43,927 bases of DNA from Alphaproteobacteria bacterium (GTDB taxonomy: Bacteria > Pseudomonadota > Alphaproteobacteria > Micavibrionales > Micavibrionaceae). The stretch spans positions 1 through 43,927 of the forward strand of contig RZZS01000016.1 of assembly GCA_009929775.1 (NCBI GenBank), given 5' to 3'. Made by a program: the position numbers and the translations under genes. Positions 8,733 through 17,732 of the stretch are shown here, one piece after another (the first letter of the stretch is position 1; the number at the start of each line of letters is the position of its first letter). The notes under the pieces were generated by a model. That model saw only the letters and a list, made by a program, of their open reading frames with translations, was not told where the DNA came from and searched no databases.

Positions 8733-10790
8733 TTAGCCCGGTCTTCCCTCCCGCCACCACGCGAAGGCGAGGGCGGCGAGAATGGCGAGGGCGGAGAGCC
8801 AGGTAGGCAGGATCGCGCGGTCCGAAACGCCGGTGACGGTAAAATCGTTGTTTCGGCGAAGGGCAATCCAGTTCCGCCCCCCATATTGCTCGCTTTCGGG
8901 AATCATGCGGATGTCGGGCCGTGGCTGGTCTTCGAGCCAGAGGATGCGTCCGCCCGTTCGGTCAGCGAGCGGCGCGAGCTTTTCCCCGGTCGAAACAACG
9001 GCGGCGAGTTCTTTCGGGTTGATACCTCCGACGACAACGAGATGGCGCAGGTCTCCGTTTTCGAAGGCGTAAACGCCGGGGGATTCAGCATTGACCGTCG
9101 CGCTGGCCCATCCGTCCCCGCGCCCGGTCATTTTAATCGGCTCGAGCGAACCGTTGGGTCGCTCCATGACGACGGGCGGTTGATCTTCGCCGATCTGTCG
9201 GCGTCGCAGCGAAATACGAAAACCATCCGCCCTTACATCCAGGGCGTTTTCGTCGAGTTCAGGCTCTTTCATCAGCCAGTGCGCAAGACGGCGGATTAGC
9301 TCGGCGTAAGGACCGCCGCCGTCGACGCCGCGCGACCACAGCCACACCTGATCCGTCGCCAGTTGTGCGACCCGGCCTTCGCCGCTGCGGGAGAGGACGA
9401 GCAGTGGCTGATCGTCCAGCCCCTCCATCAGGATATCGCCGCCGGACACGGTTGAGGGCAGGATGCGTATCCATTCTCCCCAGTCAGATTCCCCGGAAAG
9501 ACTTTCGGTAACCGGGTGTCTTTTCCCGATGCCGGTCAGCTTCGGGCGGTAGGCCCGCTCGATGACTTCACCGGTCGGCGCGGCGGGAAGGACGGATTTC
9601 AGAGCGGTTTTGTAAATGGATTCCGGCCCGATATATTCGGGCCCGCTGGCGACCAGCAGTGCGCCGCCGTCCTGCACATACCGGGAGATATTATTGAAAT
9701 AGTGGAGCGGCAAAATCTGATTCACCGTATAGCGGTCGAAAATGATCAAATCAAATTCGCCAAGCTTGACCTCGAAAAGTTCCTGAAACGGGAACGGGAT
9801 CAGGGCAAGCTCGTTCTGGGGGGTCGCATCGAGCTTCTGCGGTTCGCGCAGAATTGTGAAATGGATGAGGTCGACTCCGGGATCGGAGGTCAGAATGTTT
9901 CGCCATGTTCGCTCGCCGATATAAGGGAGGCCGGACACCAGCAGCACTTTCAGCCGGTCGCGTACGCCATTGACGACGATTGTTGCGCTGTTGTTGGCAT
10001 CTGTGATTTCACCGGGCAGAAGGCCGGTTTCAAGTTCGAACACGTTCTGGCCAGGGTTTCCGACCGGAAGTTCCATCGTCTGTTCCTCGCCGGTTGGTAC
10101 AACGCGCATCAACGGCTTCCCGGTTCCCGGTCGCAGAATGATACCGGCGCTGTCCTTGCCGGTATTGGAGTCCGATACGCGGTAGCGGACCGTCACGTTC
10201 TTGCCGACGATTCCGTAGGCCGGGGCCTGGGTTACGACGATCCGCCGGTCCATGTCATCGCGACGTCCGGTCAGGAGCCCGTGAACCGGGCCGTAGTCCG
10301 GTGCTTCGTTACCCGGGACGTCGTGAATTTGTCCATCGGTCAGCATGATGGCGCCAGCGCGGCGACTGGAGGGAACGTCCGCGAGGGCTTCGTCGAGAGC
10401 AGCAAACAATGCGGTTCCGGCTTCGCCGTCCTTGTCGGCGGGTGCATGTGCGATGCGCAACTCGAGTCCATCCCTGCCCGAAAGCTCGCTTTTCAGATGG
10501 GAGAGGGCCTGTTCGGTGCGTTCGCTCCTCCGTCCAAAGGTCTGGCTGGCGCTATCGTCAACGACGATGGTGGCGATGTCGCTGACCGGTTCGCGTTCCT
10601 CGGTCAGTACGGAAGGGTTCAACAGAGCGAGAAGCAGGACAGTAAGTGCAAACCCTCGTGGAATAGCTCCCCGGCGAAGCCGGAAAAAGGCGGCAAGAAC
10701 GAGAACCAGCCCGATCGCTGTCAAGACCGCAAGTACCGGGTAGGGGACCAGCGGCAGAAAGTGGAGGGTCGTGGCGGCGGTTTCCGTCAT
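8733..10790 (-). CDS. Membrane protein with VWA-like and glutamine amidotransferase-like regions
   Basis: This is the last gene of the moxR operon (685 residues). It has two N-terminal membrane helices (about 13-36 and 44-62), then a VWA-like stretch beginning ATIVVDDSASQTFG (DxSxS MIDAS present). Next come a beta-rich region and a segment around LLVSGLPYIGERTWRN / LIIFDRY / YVQDGGALLVASGPEY, typical of a class I glutamine amidotransferase-like fold. A C-terminal membrane helix is near 660-680. No catalytic Cys is evident, so it is probably structural or ligand-binding. Its start directly abuts the stop of the upstream gene (10791), so translation is likely coupled. The exact function of such proteins is unknown. 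Confidence 0.8.
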   Translation of the reverse strand: MTETAATTLHFLPLVPYPVLAVLTAIGLVLVLAAFFRLRRGAIPRGFALTVLLLALLNPSVLTEEREPVSDIATIVVDDSASQTFGRRSERTEQALSHLKSELSGRDGLELRIAHAPADKDGEAGTALFAALDEALADVPSSRRAGAIMLTDGQIHDVPGNEAPDYGPVHGLLTGRRDDMDRRIVVTQAPAYGIVGKNVTVRYRVSDSNTGKDSAGIILRPGTGKPLMRVVPTGEEQTMELPVGNPGQNVFELETGLLPGEITDANNSATIVVNGVRDRLKVLLVSGLPYIGERTWRNILTSDPGVDLIHFTILREPQKLDATPQNELALIPFPFQELFEVKLGEFDLIIFDRYTVNQILPLHYFNNISRYVQDGGALLVASGPEYIGPESIYKTALKSVLPAAPTGEVIERAYRPKLTGIGKRHPVTESLSGESDWGEWIRILPSTVSGGDILMEGLDDQPLLVLSRSGEGRVAQLATDQVWLWSRGVDGGGPYAELIRRLAHWLMKEPELDENALDVRADGFRISLRRRQIGEDQPPVVMERPNGSLEPIKMTGRGDGWASATVNAESPGVYAFENGDLRHLVVVGGINPKELAAVVSTGEKLAPLADRTGGRILWLEDQPRPDIRMIPESEQYGGRNWIALRRNNDFTVTGVSDRAILPTWLSALAILAALAFAWWREGRPG

Positions 10791-13520
10791 CTATTGTCCG
10801 AGCCTCCTGAGGATGTGAGGGACGTGGACCTGGTCGGCCTTGTAGTTTCCGGTCAGGGCGTACATCAGCAGATTGACGCCGAAACGAAAGGCCATTTCCT
10901 GCTGGCGAGGACCGCCGGACAAATGCGGAGAAAACGTGCTGCCGCTGCGTTCGGTGGCCCAAGCGCCTGCCCAGTCGTGTCCGCCGATAATGATCGACGA
11001 GACGCCATCGCGTCCCGCCGTGCTGCGCTCCTCCACCCAGATCGTGCCGCCTTCGTAACGACCGGGCATGGAATCGAGCAGGTAAAAGGAACGCGTCAGA
11101 ACATGTTCCTTTGGCATGGGTGTGAGAGCGGGAATATCAAGCGAGGCCGTGAGAGCGCGCAGGGATTCGCCGTTGCGCGTGGTCGCGAAGTCGCCGCGTG
11201 CGTAGTGGCGATCCCGTGTGTCGAAAAGGATCGTTCCTCCCCGGTCGAGATAGGCCTGGACGTTGCGCTGGGCTTCTTCGGACAGGGCGCTCTGATCCGG
11301 GGTCACCGGCCAGTAGACCAGCGGGAAGAAAGGCAGGGATTTGCTTTCCGGTGTGACGGCGACAACGCCGACCGGTTCAGCGGAGGTACGGGCGGCCATG
11401 ACAGTGGCGAGATTGCGCAGGCCGCTCTCGCTGGTTCGGTCGACCTGAGGGTCGCCAGTCTTGACATACGCCAGATAAAGGGCGCCCGCGAGTTCGGCGT
11501 CCGTTTGGGCCGAGGCAGAAGGCGACAGGCAGGAGACGGCAGCGAGAACCAGGACGGATGCCGCCGGATGTCGCAAAAGGTTGGCGAGCCCGACTCCAAG
11601 CAGCAGCATTAAAAGCCAGTCAAACAGAAACAGTCCAGCTGCTGCAAGGAGGAGAGCGGGCCGGAGGTCCCGCTCGTAATCGCGACCGTAGTGGCGTTCG
11701 CTGACGCTTGTCGGTAGTTGTGCGGAAGGGGGGATCATGTCAAGGCGCTCTCCAAGATTGAGCGCCAGCTGATATCCGGCGCGCCCGTAGATCCCTGGCG
11801 GATGGCGGGGGCCCGGCACGACACCTTCGAAGTCGCCGGAGGGGATCGGCGCGGTGCTTGGGGGTGGCGTGACGAGCCGCCCGAATCCGTCCATGATCGA
11901 CAGCGGTTGCAGCGTTCCCTCGACCTTCGTGGCGGCTTGCGGGTTTGAGGAAATGTCGACAAGGCGTTTGAGGAGATGGACATAAAGGCCGGAAAGTGGC
12001 AGATCCGACCAGTCGGGACCCGCAGTCGTGTGGACGAGAACCAGCACGCCATCGCCGCGCGTTTCGGCGGTGATGAGCGGCGTGCCGTCCTCAAGACGGG
12101 CCCATGTCTTTTCGTCGAGTTCCGGCGAGGGTTCGGCGAGAACCTGCCTGCGTACGACGACGTCGGGGGGGATGTCGATGCCGAAAAACGGGCTGGTTTC
12201 CGGAAAGGGCGCGAGCGAAGCGGGTTTGTCCCAACTCAGCGAACCTTCCATAGCCCGTCCTCCGAGGCGCAGTTGGACGGGCGCAAGGATATCGCTGGTG
12301 TCGCTGGCTGCCATGTCGGGGCCGGCGAAGCGCACCAGCAGGCCGCCCCCGCGGATCCAGTCTTCCAGTCGGTTGAGGTCTGAGGCCGTGATCGAACCTG
12401 TATCGGGCAGGAAAAGGATCGAAGCTTTTTCTCTGATCAAATCGGCGGCGTTGCCGGTTCGTACATCGGCGAACGGTTCAAGGCCGCGCTCCAGATAATA
12501 TGTGCTCTCGGTCAGCGGAGCGGTTTCATCCTCGCCGCCGCCAGTTATGATCCCGGCTGCGGCGTAACTATCTCCCACCCCGAGGTGGTGGATCGCCCCG
12601 GCACCGTCCCGGCTGCTGATCCTGATCCGGTGAACATCGCGCCGCAACTCAGGGGGAAGGTCGAAGGTGGCCTTTACCGGGAGCTTTCCCGGTTCGAGGA
12701 CGACCGTCGTGCTGTCGAGCACCTGACCGCTGGCCGAGAGGACCTGGATGCCGAGCGGGAGTCCCGGCGTGATGCCCGCAGGCGCATGAACGCTCGCGCC
12801 GATCGCTCCGTTTCCCGGCGCGTACGGAACCAGCAGAACCGGCAGGTCTTCGGGCGCCGGACGGACGTAATCGAGCTGTCCGCCGCTTTGCAGCGCCGTG
12901 ACCAGCGCGCGAAAACCGTTTCCGCCGAGACCGGTCCCGAGCCAGTGGGTTTCGGTGCTGATCGTCGGCGCGCGCTTTTTGACGAGCGCGGCGGCGGTCT
13001 CGTAATCGGCGGGCCATGGGAGGGGAGACAGGCCTTTCAGGCGGGCTCCGGCTTCTCCCGCGGAGAGCGGCCCGAGATTGATCGGTTTTCCCTCGTTTGC
13101 GGGGTCGGGCGCGGTCGTCGTAATCCAGACTTCGCGATTTTCGCGGGAGGCCTGCGCGATCATCTCGATTGCGGCGGCGGTTTGACCGGCCCATGTCTGC
13201 GCGGATTCCCAGCCGTTATCGACGACGATCCGCAGTGGCCCCGCGCCCTGAAGAGTCTGCGCCCGGTTGAGAACCGGGTGGGCGAGGGCGAGAATGACGA
13301 GCGCCGCGATCAGCAGCCGCAGCAATAAAATCCACCAGGGCGTCTTGCTCGGCGTCTTGCGCGCGGGGACGAGCCCGTCGAGGAAACGGGCGGTCGGCAG
13401 CAGGATCAGCTTCGGCGCGGGCGGTGTTACCCGCAGCAGAAACCACAGGACCGGGAGCGCCGCCAGCCCCGCGAGGATCCACGGATTGACGAAGGTCAGG
13501 CTGCTCAGCCACGCATTCAC
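10791..13520 (-). CDS. BatA-type membrane protein with C-terminal DUF4159
   Basis: The 909-residue protein begins with an aerotolerance BatA-like region: two membrane helices, PWILAGLAALPVLWFLLR and a hydrophobic segment near 60-80. A long extracytoplasmic region contains another glutamine amidotransferase-like segment (LNRLEDWIRGGGLLVRFAGP). Membrane helices recur near 615-665. The C-terminal third is DUF4159 (DQSALSEEAQRNVQAYLDRGGTILFDTRD is only partly quoted here as GGTILFDTRD; later GRYEGGTIWVE). The ATG overlaps the stop of the DUF58 gene (ATGA type, 13517-13520). It is a standard member of alphaproteobacterial moxR loci, likely in an envelope-associated complex. Confidence 0.85.
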   Translation of the reverse strand: MNAWLSSLTFVNPWILAGLAALPVLWFLLRVTPPAPKLILLPTARFLDGLVPARKTPSKTPWWILLLRLLIAALVILALAHPVLNRAQTLQGAGPLRIVVDNGWESAQTWAGQTAAAIEMIAQASRENREVWITTTAPDPANEGKPINLGPLSAGEAGARLKGLSPLPWPADYETAAALVKKRAPTISTETHWLGTGLGGNGFRALVTALQSGGQLDYVRPAPEDLPVLLVPYAPGNGAIGASVHAPAGITPGLPLGIQVLSASGQVLDSTTVVLEPGKLPVKATFDLPPELRRDVHRIRISSRDGAGAIHHLGVGDSYAAAGIITGGGEDETAPLTESTYYLERGLEPFADVRTGNAADLIREKASILFLPDTGSITASDLNRLEDWIRGGGLLVRFAGPDMAASDTSDILAPVQLRLGGRAMEGSLSWDKPASLAPFPETSPFFGIDIPPDVVVRRQVLAEPSPELDEKTWARLEDGTPLITAETRGDGVLVLVHTTAGPDWSDLPLSGLYVHLLKRLVDISSNPQAATKVEGTLQPLSIMDGFGRLVTPPPSTAPIPSGDFEGVVPGPRHPPGIYGRAGYQLALNLGERLDMIPPSAQLPTSVSERHYGRDYERDLRPALLLAAAGLFLFDWLLMLLLGVGLANLLRHPAASVLVLAAVSCLSPSASAQTDAELAGALYLAYVKTGDPQVDRTSESGLRNLATVMAARTSAEPVGVVAVTPESKSLPFFPLVYWPVTPDQSALSEEAQRNVQAYLDRGGTILFDTRDRHYARGDFATTRNGESLRALTASLDIPALTPMPKEHVLTRSFYLLDSMPGRYEGGTIWVEERSTAGRDGVSSIIIGGHDWAGAWATERSGSTFSPHLSGGPRQQEMAFRFGVNLLMYALTGNYKADQVHVPHILRRLGQ

Positions 13521-14422
13521 GGGAACCCTCCCGCTTTCCGCGCTTCAGGGGAGAGCAGCGCCCAGAGCTCCGCCAGCGTGTCGGCCAGAGGGTGGTCGGT
13601 CCGGTGCAGGTAATATCCCCAGCCCGCTTCCCGGCAAACGTGCCGGATCGATTCGGCATGCGCGCGGATGCGGGCGCGGTAGGCGTCCCGGATGTCCGCG
13701 GCGTTGTCGGTTTCATGGCGTGCGCCTCCGGCGGGATCGCGGAAAATCGCCCGGCCCGCGAACGGCAGGTCGAGTTCCGCCGGATCGAGCACCTGAACGA
13801 GAAACCCGCTGGACGCCGCCATACGCACTTCGGCGAGGGAGTCGGCCACCTTCCCGGGTTCGCTCAGGAAATCGCCCGCGAGAATTGCCGTGTGCCCGGT
13901 CGGCAGGTCTCGTGTGTCCGCGTCGGGGAGGGGGTGATTCGAATAAATCTGTTCGAGCAACTGCTCGCCGAGGCGTGAAAGCGTATGCTCGCTGCGGCCC
14001 GGCCGCCGGAAACCGCCCGTCATGCTCACGAGCTCGCCGCTGCGGGTCAGGAGCAGGGACAGCGCGAGGATGAGAATGGCGGCTTCGTCCGCCTTCGTAT
14101 GTTTGCCCATGCGCGAGCCGTACGTCATCGACGGCCCGCCCGCGCACCAGAAATAGACGCTTTGCGAGGTCTGGCGTTCTTTCTGGCGGATGGAGACGCG
14201 GTCGCCCTTCGCGGATTGCCGCCAGTCGATATCCTGGGGGCTGTCGTGCAATTCGTAGTCGCGGAATTGCCAGAAATTCTCGCCGCCTCCCGGTCGGCGC
14301 AGATTGTGTCCTCCGGCGAGAACATGCGCCGCCGCCCGCTCGGCCTCGGCCATCATGGACGGCAGGTCGGCGGCGGCCTTGTCGGCGGCGTGTCGCAGTC
14401 GGAGGGGCGTGAGCTTTTTCAT
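13517..14422 (-). CDS. DUF58 protein of the MoxR operon
   Basis: Starting at ATG 14422 (MKKLTPLRLR) the product has 301 residues. The DUF58 signature is clear: FWQFRDYELHDSPQDIDWRQ, then SAKGDRVSIRQKE. At the usual VWA metal site the sequence is FWCAGGPSMTYG, so the first Asp of DxSxS is not conserved and metal binding there is doubtful. An alternative GTG start at 14449 overlaps the moxR end and has GGGGA close upstream; neither start has an ideal ribosome binding site. DUF58 proteins accompany MoxR ATPases and are thought to act as their partners in protein maturation or stress tolerance; no substrate can be read from the context. Confidence 0.88.
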   Translation of the reverse strand: MKKLTPLRLRHAADKAAADLPSMMAEAERAAAHVLAGGHNLRRPGGGENFWQFRDYELHDSPQDIDWRQSAKGDRVSIRQKERQTSQSVYFWCAGGPSMTYGSRMGKHTKADEAAILILALSLLLTRSGELVSMTGGFRRPGRSEHTLSRLGEQLLEQIYSNHPLPDADTRDLPTGHTAILAGDFLSEPGKVADSLAEVRMAASSGFLVQVLDPAELDLPFAGRAIFRDPAGGARHETDNAADIRDAYRARIRAHAESIRHVCREAGWGYYLHRTDHPLADTLAELWALLSPEARKAGGFP

Positions 14423-14433
14423 GGCGGTGCGTT

Positions 14434-15435
14434 CTAGATACCCTCGCACATTTCCCCGATGACGCTCCGAAGGGTTACGCCGTTCGCCCGCGCCTTGTAA
14501 TTGAGCGACATGCGATGTTTGAGGACGGGTTCCGCAAGATCGAGCACGTCGTCGATGGAGGGCGCGGGACGCCCCTCCAGCAGCGCTTTCGCCCGGCAGG
14601 CGAGCATCAGGGCCTGCGAGCCGCGCGGGCCCGGGGCCCAGACGACGTACTCGTTGACGAGGTCTGTCGCGCCTTCGCCCGGACGGCCGCGCCGCACGAG
14701 CGTCAGAATCGCCTCGACCACCTGCTCGCCGATCGGCATGTCCCGCACGAGCGCCTGCAACTCGAGAAGCGTCGCCTCGTCCATGACCTGCCGCGCTTCC
14801 TGCGCCTCGCCGGTCGTGGTCGCGAGAATGATCCGCCGCTCGGTGTCGGCGTCCGGGTAGTCGACGTCGACCTGCATCAGGAAACGGTCGAGCTGGGCCT
14901 CGGGCAGGGGGTAGGTGCCTTCCTGTTCGATCGGGTTCTGGGTCGCGAGCACGTGGAATGGGCGCGGCAGATCGTGCTGCCTGCCTGAAATGCTGACCTG
15001 CTTTTCCTGCATGGCCTGCAGGAGCGCGCTCTGCGTGCGCGGGCTTGCGCGGTTGATCTCGTCAACCATCAGGAACTGCGCGAAAACCGGACCTTTGATG
15101 AATCGGAACGAACGCTGGCCGCGTTCCGTTTCTTCAAGGACTTCCGAGCCGAGCACATCGGCGGGCATCAGGTCGGGCGTGCACTGGATGCGGCTCGAAC
15201 TGAGGCCGAGCACGGTCGCGATCGTTTCGACCAGCAGCGTCTTTGCAAGGCCGGGCACGCCGATCAGAAGAACGTGCCCGCCGGAAAGCAGGGTTACGAG
15301 CGTGCGGCTGACGACCTCGTCCTGACCGTAAATCACCTTGCCGATTTCCGCGCGTGCGCGGGAGAGCGTTTCCATGGAACGACCGAGGCGGAGCGCGATA
15401 TCGGATTCGGGAGCGGATGCCTTTGCTGTACTCAA
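14434..15435 (-). CDS. MoxR-family AAA+ ATPase
   Basis: The 333-residue AAA+ chaperone-like ATPase has Walker A in LLIGVPGLAKTLLVE, Walker B LMVDEINRA, sensor 1 ATQNPIEQEG and an arginine finger region LPEAQLDRFLMQ. The C-terminal lid includes the RMSLNYKARANG segment. Length is normal for MoxR. It is the first gene of a four-gene minus-strand operon (moxR, DUF58, BatA/DUF4159, GATase-like). Known MoxR systems help assemble or insert metal into multi-subunit proteins or support envelope stress resistance; which applies here is unknown. Confidence 0.95.
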   Translation of the reverse strand: MSTAKASAPESDIALRLGRSMETLSRARAEIGKVIYGQDEVVSRTLVTLLSGGHVLLIGVPGLAKTLLVETIATVLGLSSSRIQCTPDLMPADVLGSEVLEETERGQRSFRFIKGPVFAQFLMVDEINRASPRTQSALLQAMQEKQVSISGRQHDLPRPFHVLATQNPIEQEGTYPLPEAQLDRFLMQVDVDYPDADTERRIILATTTGEAQEARQVMDEATLLELQALVRDMPIGEQVVEAILTLVRRGRPGEGATDLVNEYVVWAPGPRGSQALMLACRAKALLEGRPAPSIDDVLDLAEPVLKHRMSLNYKARANGVTLRSVIGEMCEGI

Positions 15436-15539
15436 AGCGGTTTATCCCTTATTAATTTGGAACGAGAAAGTGGGCCGTCCCTAATGTAGTGCGTTTGGCG
15501 CGCGATTGCACCCGGTTAAAGATCAGGATTTTGACGAAA

Positions 15540-16040
15540 ATGACGACCGATCCGCGAGCAGAACCCCCTGAAAGCGAAGCCGAGTTCGCCATCGATTCGG
15601 ACGGCGTCTGGTGGCACGACGGGCGACCGATCGAGCGCGAGGCGCTCGTGAAGCTCTTTGCGACTCGCGCTCTGTGTTTCGAGGGCGGGGAATACTGGCT
15701 CAAAACGCCGAAGGAACGGCACCGCGTCGCCGTGGAAGACGTTCCTTTCATCGTCGTCGATTTCACCATCCGGAACGAGGGCGAGGCGAACCAGACGATC
15801 GAACTGACCACAAATATCGGCGAGCGTTTCACGCTTGGGCCCGAAAACCCGCTGATCGTCGAGGGCGGGCCGGGGAAGGGCGTGGTGATTTTCTATGCGA
15901 TGGTGCGCGGCGGCCTGAAGGCGCGCGCAAACCGCACGGTGAACTACGAACTCGTCGCCCACGCGATGGAAGAACGGGACGGGGACATGGTGATTCGCAG
16001 TGGCGGGGAGGTCTTTACGGTGGTGTCGGGGGATTTTTGA
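15540..16040 (+). CDS. DUF1285 protein
   Basis: The 166-residue cytosolic protein has the DUF1285 pattern: FAIDSDGVWWHDGRPIERE, then LVKLFATRAL and YWLKTPKERHRVAVEDVPF. The family has a solved beta-rich fold but no established function. I chose ATG 15540 (MTTDPRAEP), which has AGGA 11 nt upstream; an upstream extension to 15489 is not family-like. It is divergent from moxR and its stop is immediately followed by the ATG of the CCA-adding enzyme gene, so the two form an operon. Confidence 0.88.
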   Translation: MTTDPRAEPPESEAEFAIDSDGVWWHDGRPIEREALVKLFATRALCFEGGEYWLKTPKERHRVAVEDVPFIVVDFTIRNEGEANQTIELTTNIGERFTLGPENPLIVEGGPGKGVVIFYAMVRGGLKARANRTVNYELVAHAMEERDGDMVIRSGGEVFTVVSGDF

Positions 16041-17291
16041 ATGTCCATGAAGCAGGCGCGACGGATCAAGCCGCCGAAATGGATGACGCTGCGGGAAACG
16101 CGGGCGGTAATGAAGGCCCTCAATAACGGAGCCGGTGAGCCGCAGGCGCTGTTCGTCGGCGGGTGCGTGCGCGGTGCGCTGCTTGGTCTCGATCAGGACG
16201 AGACGGACATCGACATCGATATCGCAACGAGGTTCGCGCCGGAAGAAGCCGTCATCCGGCTCGGCGCGCAAGGGATTAAAACGATTCCGATCGGCCTCGA
16301 CCACGGGACGGTGACGGCGGTCGTCGGCGCGCGCACGTTCGAGATAACGACCCTGCGCAAGGATGTCGAGACCGACGGGCGGCATGCAGTCGTCGCTTAT
16401 ACGGACGACTGGCGTGAAGACGCGTTGCGCCGGGATTTCACGATGAACACGCTGCTGGCCGACGCCGACGGCCGGGTTTACGACGTTCTGGGGCAGGGGC
16501 TTGCCGATCTTGAAGCAAGGCGGGTGGTCTTCGTCGGCGATCCCGCGCAGCGCATCGAGGAAGACGTCCTGCGCATCCTGCGGTTCTTCCGGTTTCATGC
16601 GTATTACGGGCAAGGCGCGCCCGATCCGGCGGCGCTGGCCGCCTGCCGTGACGCGGCACCGAAAATCGTTACCCTCTCGCGCGAGCGGATCACGCAGGAA
16701 TTTCTTAAAATCGTCAATGCGGACGACCCGGCCGGAATTCTCGCGCTGATGGACGAGGCGGGCGTGTTGTCTCCCATTCTGCCCGGAGACTTTTCGCACG
16801 CCGTGTTGCGCAAGCTCTGCGGGCTCCAGAACCGGACGAAGCTTCATTCGGTGACGGCAAGGCTGTTCGCGCTGGTCGGTATGGATCCCGGACAGCTTGA
16901 CGCGCTCGAAACCTCGCTGGTTCTCTCGAACGCCGCGAAGCGGGAGATATCCGCAATGGGGGATGCGCTGAACGGCTATCGCGGCGGGGCCATCCGGTCC
17001 GACAAGGAACTGATTTATTTCCATACCCGCATCGTTGCGGCGCAAGCGATCCTGTTGCGCCACGTTCTGGGCGAGGATAGCGGCAATCTCGAGGCGCAGG
17101 TCGCGCTTCTGAAAAGCTGGATGCCGCCGCAATTGCCGGTAACCGGCGAAGATGTTCTGGCGGCCGGGGTTTCTTCGGGGCCGGAGGTCGGGCGGATTCT
17201 CAAGGCGGTCGAGACATGGTGGATAAAACGCGACTTCACGCCGGGGCGCGAGGCGTGTCTCGAGGAAATCGGTCGGATCAGGAGGGGGTAA
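16041..17291 (+). CDS. cca: CCA tRNA nucleotidyltransferase
   Basis: This class II nucleotidyltransferase adds or repairs the 3' CCA of tRNAs. The 416-residue product has the N-terminal head LFVGGCVRGALLG, the metal-binding region DIDIDIATRF, the REDALRRDFTMNTLL motif, and the tRNA-binding EEDVLRILRFFRFHAYYG and SRERITQEF motifs. The start is directly after the stop of the DUF1285 gene. The 3' end overlaps the convergent unknown gene by 14 bp. The one tRNA visible in this window already encodes CCA, so a repair role is at least as important as de novo addition. Confidence 0.93.
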   Translation: MSMKQARRIKPPKWMTLRETRAVMKALNNGAGEPQALFVGGCVRGALLGLDQDETDIDIDIATRFAPEEAVIRLGAQGIKTIPIGLDHGTVTAVVGARTFEITTLRKDVETDGRHAVVAYTDDWREDALRRDFTMNTLLADADGRVYDVLGQGLADLEARRVVFVGDPAQRIEEDVLRILRFFRFHAYYGQGAPDPAALAACRDAAPKIVTLSRERITQEFLKIVNADDPAGILALMDEAGVLSPILPGDFSHAVLRKLCGLQNRTKLHSVTARLFALVGMDPGQLDALETSLVLSNAAKREISAMGDALNGYRGGAIRSDKELIYFHTRIVAAQAILLRHVLGEDSGNLEAQVALLKSWMPPQLPVTGEDVLAAGVSSGPEVGRILKAVETWWIKRDFTPGREACLEEIGRIRRG

Positions 17292-17658
17292 CGTCCGGTG
17301 CGAGATCCCGCGTAGGCATGCCGAGTTGTTCCCTGACGGCGTTTGTCGCCCGGTGGAACTGGTCCGCAAGGTCCGGGGCAATGACCACAAGCCCGAGAGC
17401 GAACGCACCGCGCAGATTCGAGCCGACGTTTGTGGTGTAGCGAGCGGGGGTATCGCCTGAAACAGGCTCGGTTATCGGGTTATTGAAAATTGTACGCCAG
17501 TCGAAACGGTGGCGTTCCTTTTTTTTGTGCTCGTCATCCTGAAAGCGCGCCCATGCGCGCCAGGGGTTGCGTGACGCCCGGGAGCCGGGCTTTCCGCTCT
17601 TCCTGGCCTCGTCACCGTAGTCCATGCCGCCATATGAGTCGGTGTCAGGGTCGTTCAT
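17278..17658 (-). CDS. Hypothetical protein of 126 residues
   Basis: ATG 17658 (MNDPDTDSYGGMDYG) has GGAG at 7-nt spacing, which supports translation. The product has an acidic, Gly/Tyr-containing N-terminus, then a basic, Trp- and Arg-rich middle (RNPWRAWARF, then KKKERHRFDWRTIF), and a C-terminal part with one mildly hydrophobic segment (GAFALGLVVIAPDLADQF). I recognise no family. Membrane association through the hydrophobic segment is possible. It is convergent with and overlaps cca by 14 bp. The frame continues upstream to 17790 through the repeat, but without a good start. Confidence 0.6.
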   Translation of the reverse strand: MNDPDTDSYGGMDYGDEARKSGKPGSRASRNPWRAWARFQDDEHKKKERHRFDWRTIFNNPITEPVSGDTPARYTTNVGSNLRGAFALGLVVIAPDLADQFHRATNAVREQLGMPTRDLAPDVTPS

Positions 17659-17732
17659 CTCTTCGCTCCGATGATAATTGACGTCATTATACACCATAAA
17701 GTTTGCCATATTCAAAGGTTTTCGTTGCACAC

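Noticed and set aside
9516..11612. Long open frame on the plus strand across the moxR operon
   Set aside because: It runs antisense to two well-supported membrane proteins and reads as a low-complexity Gly/Arg/Asp translation.
17447..17466. Third copy of the MITE-like left end (GGTATCGCCTGAAACAG)
   Set aside because: It is a short partial match inside a coding frame, without the CACGGGG end or a right half; probably chance.
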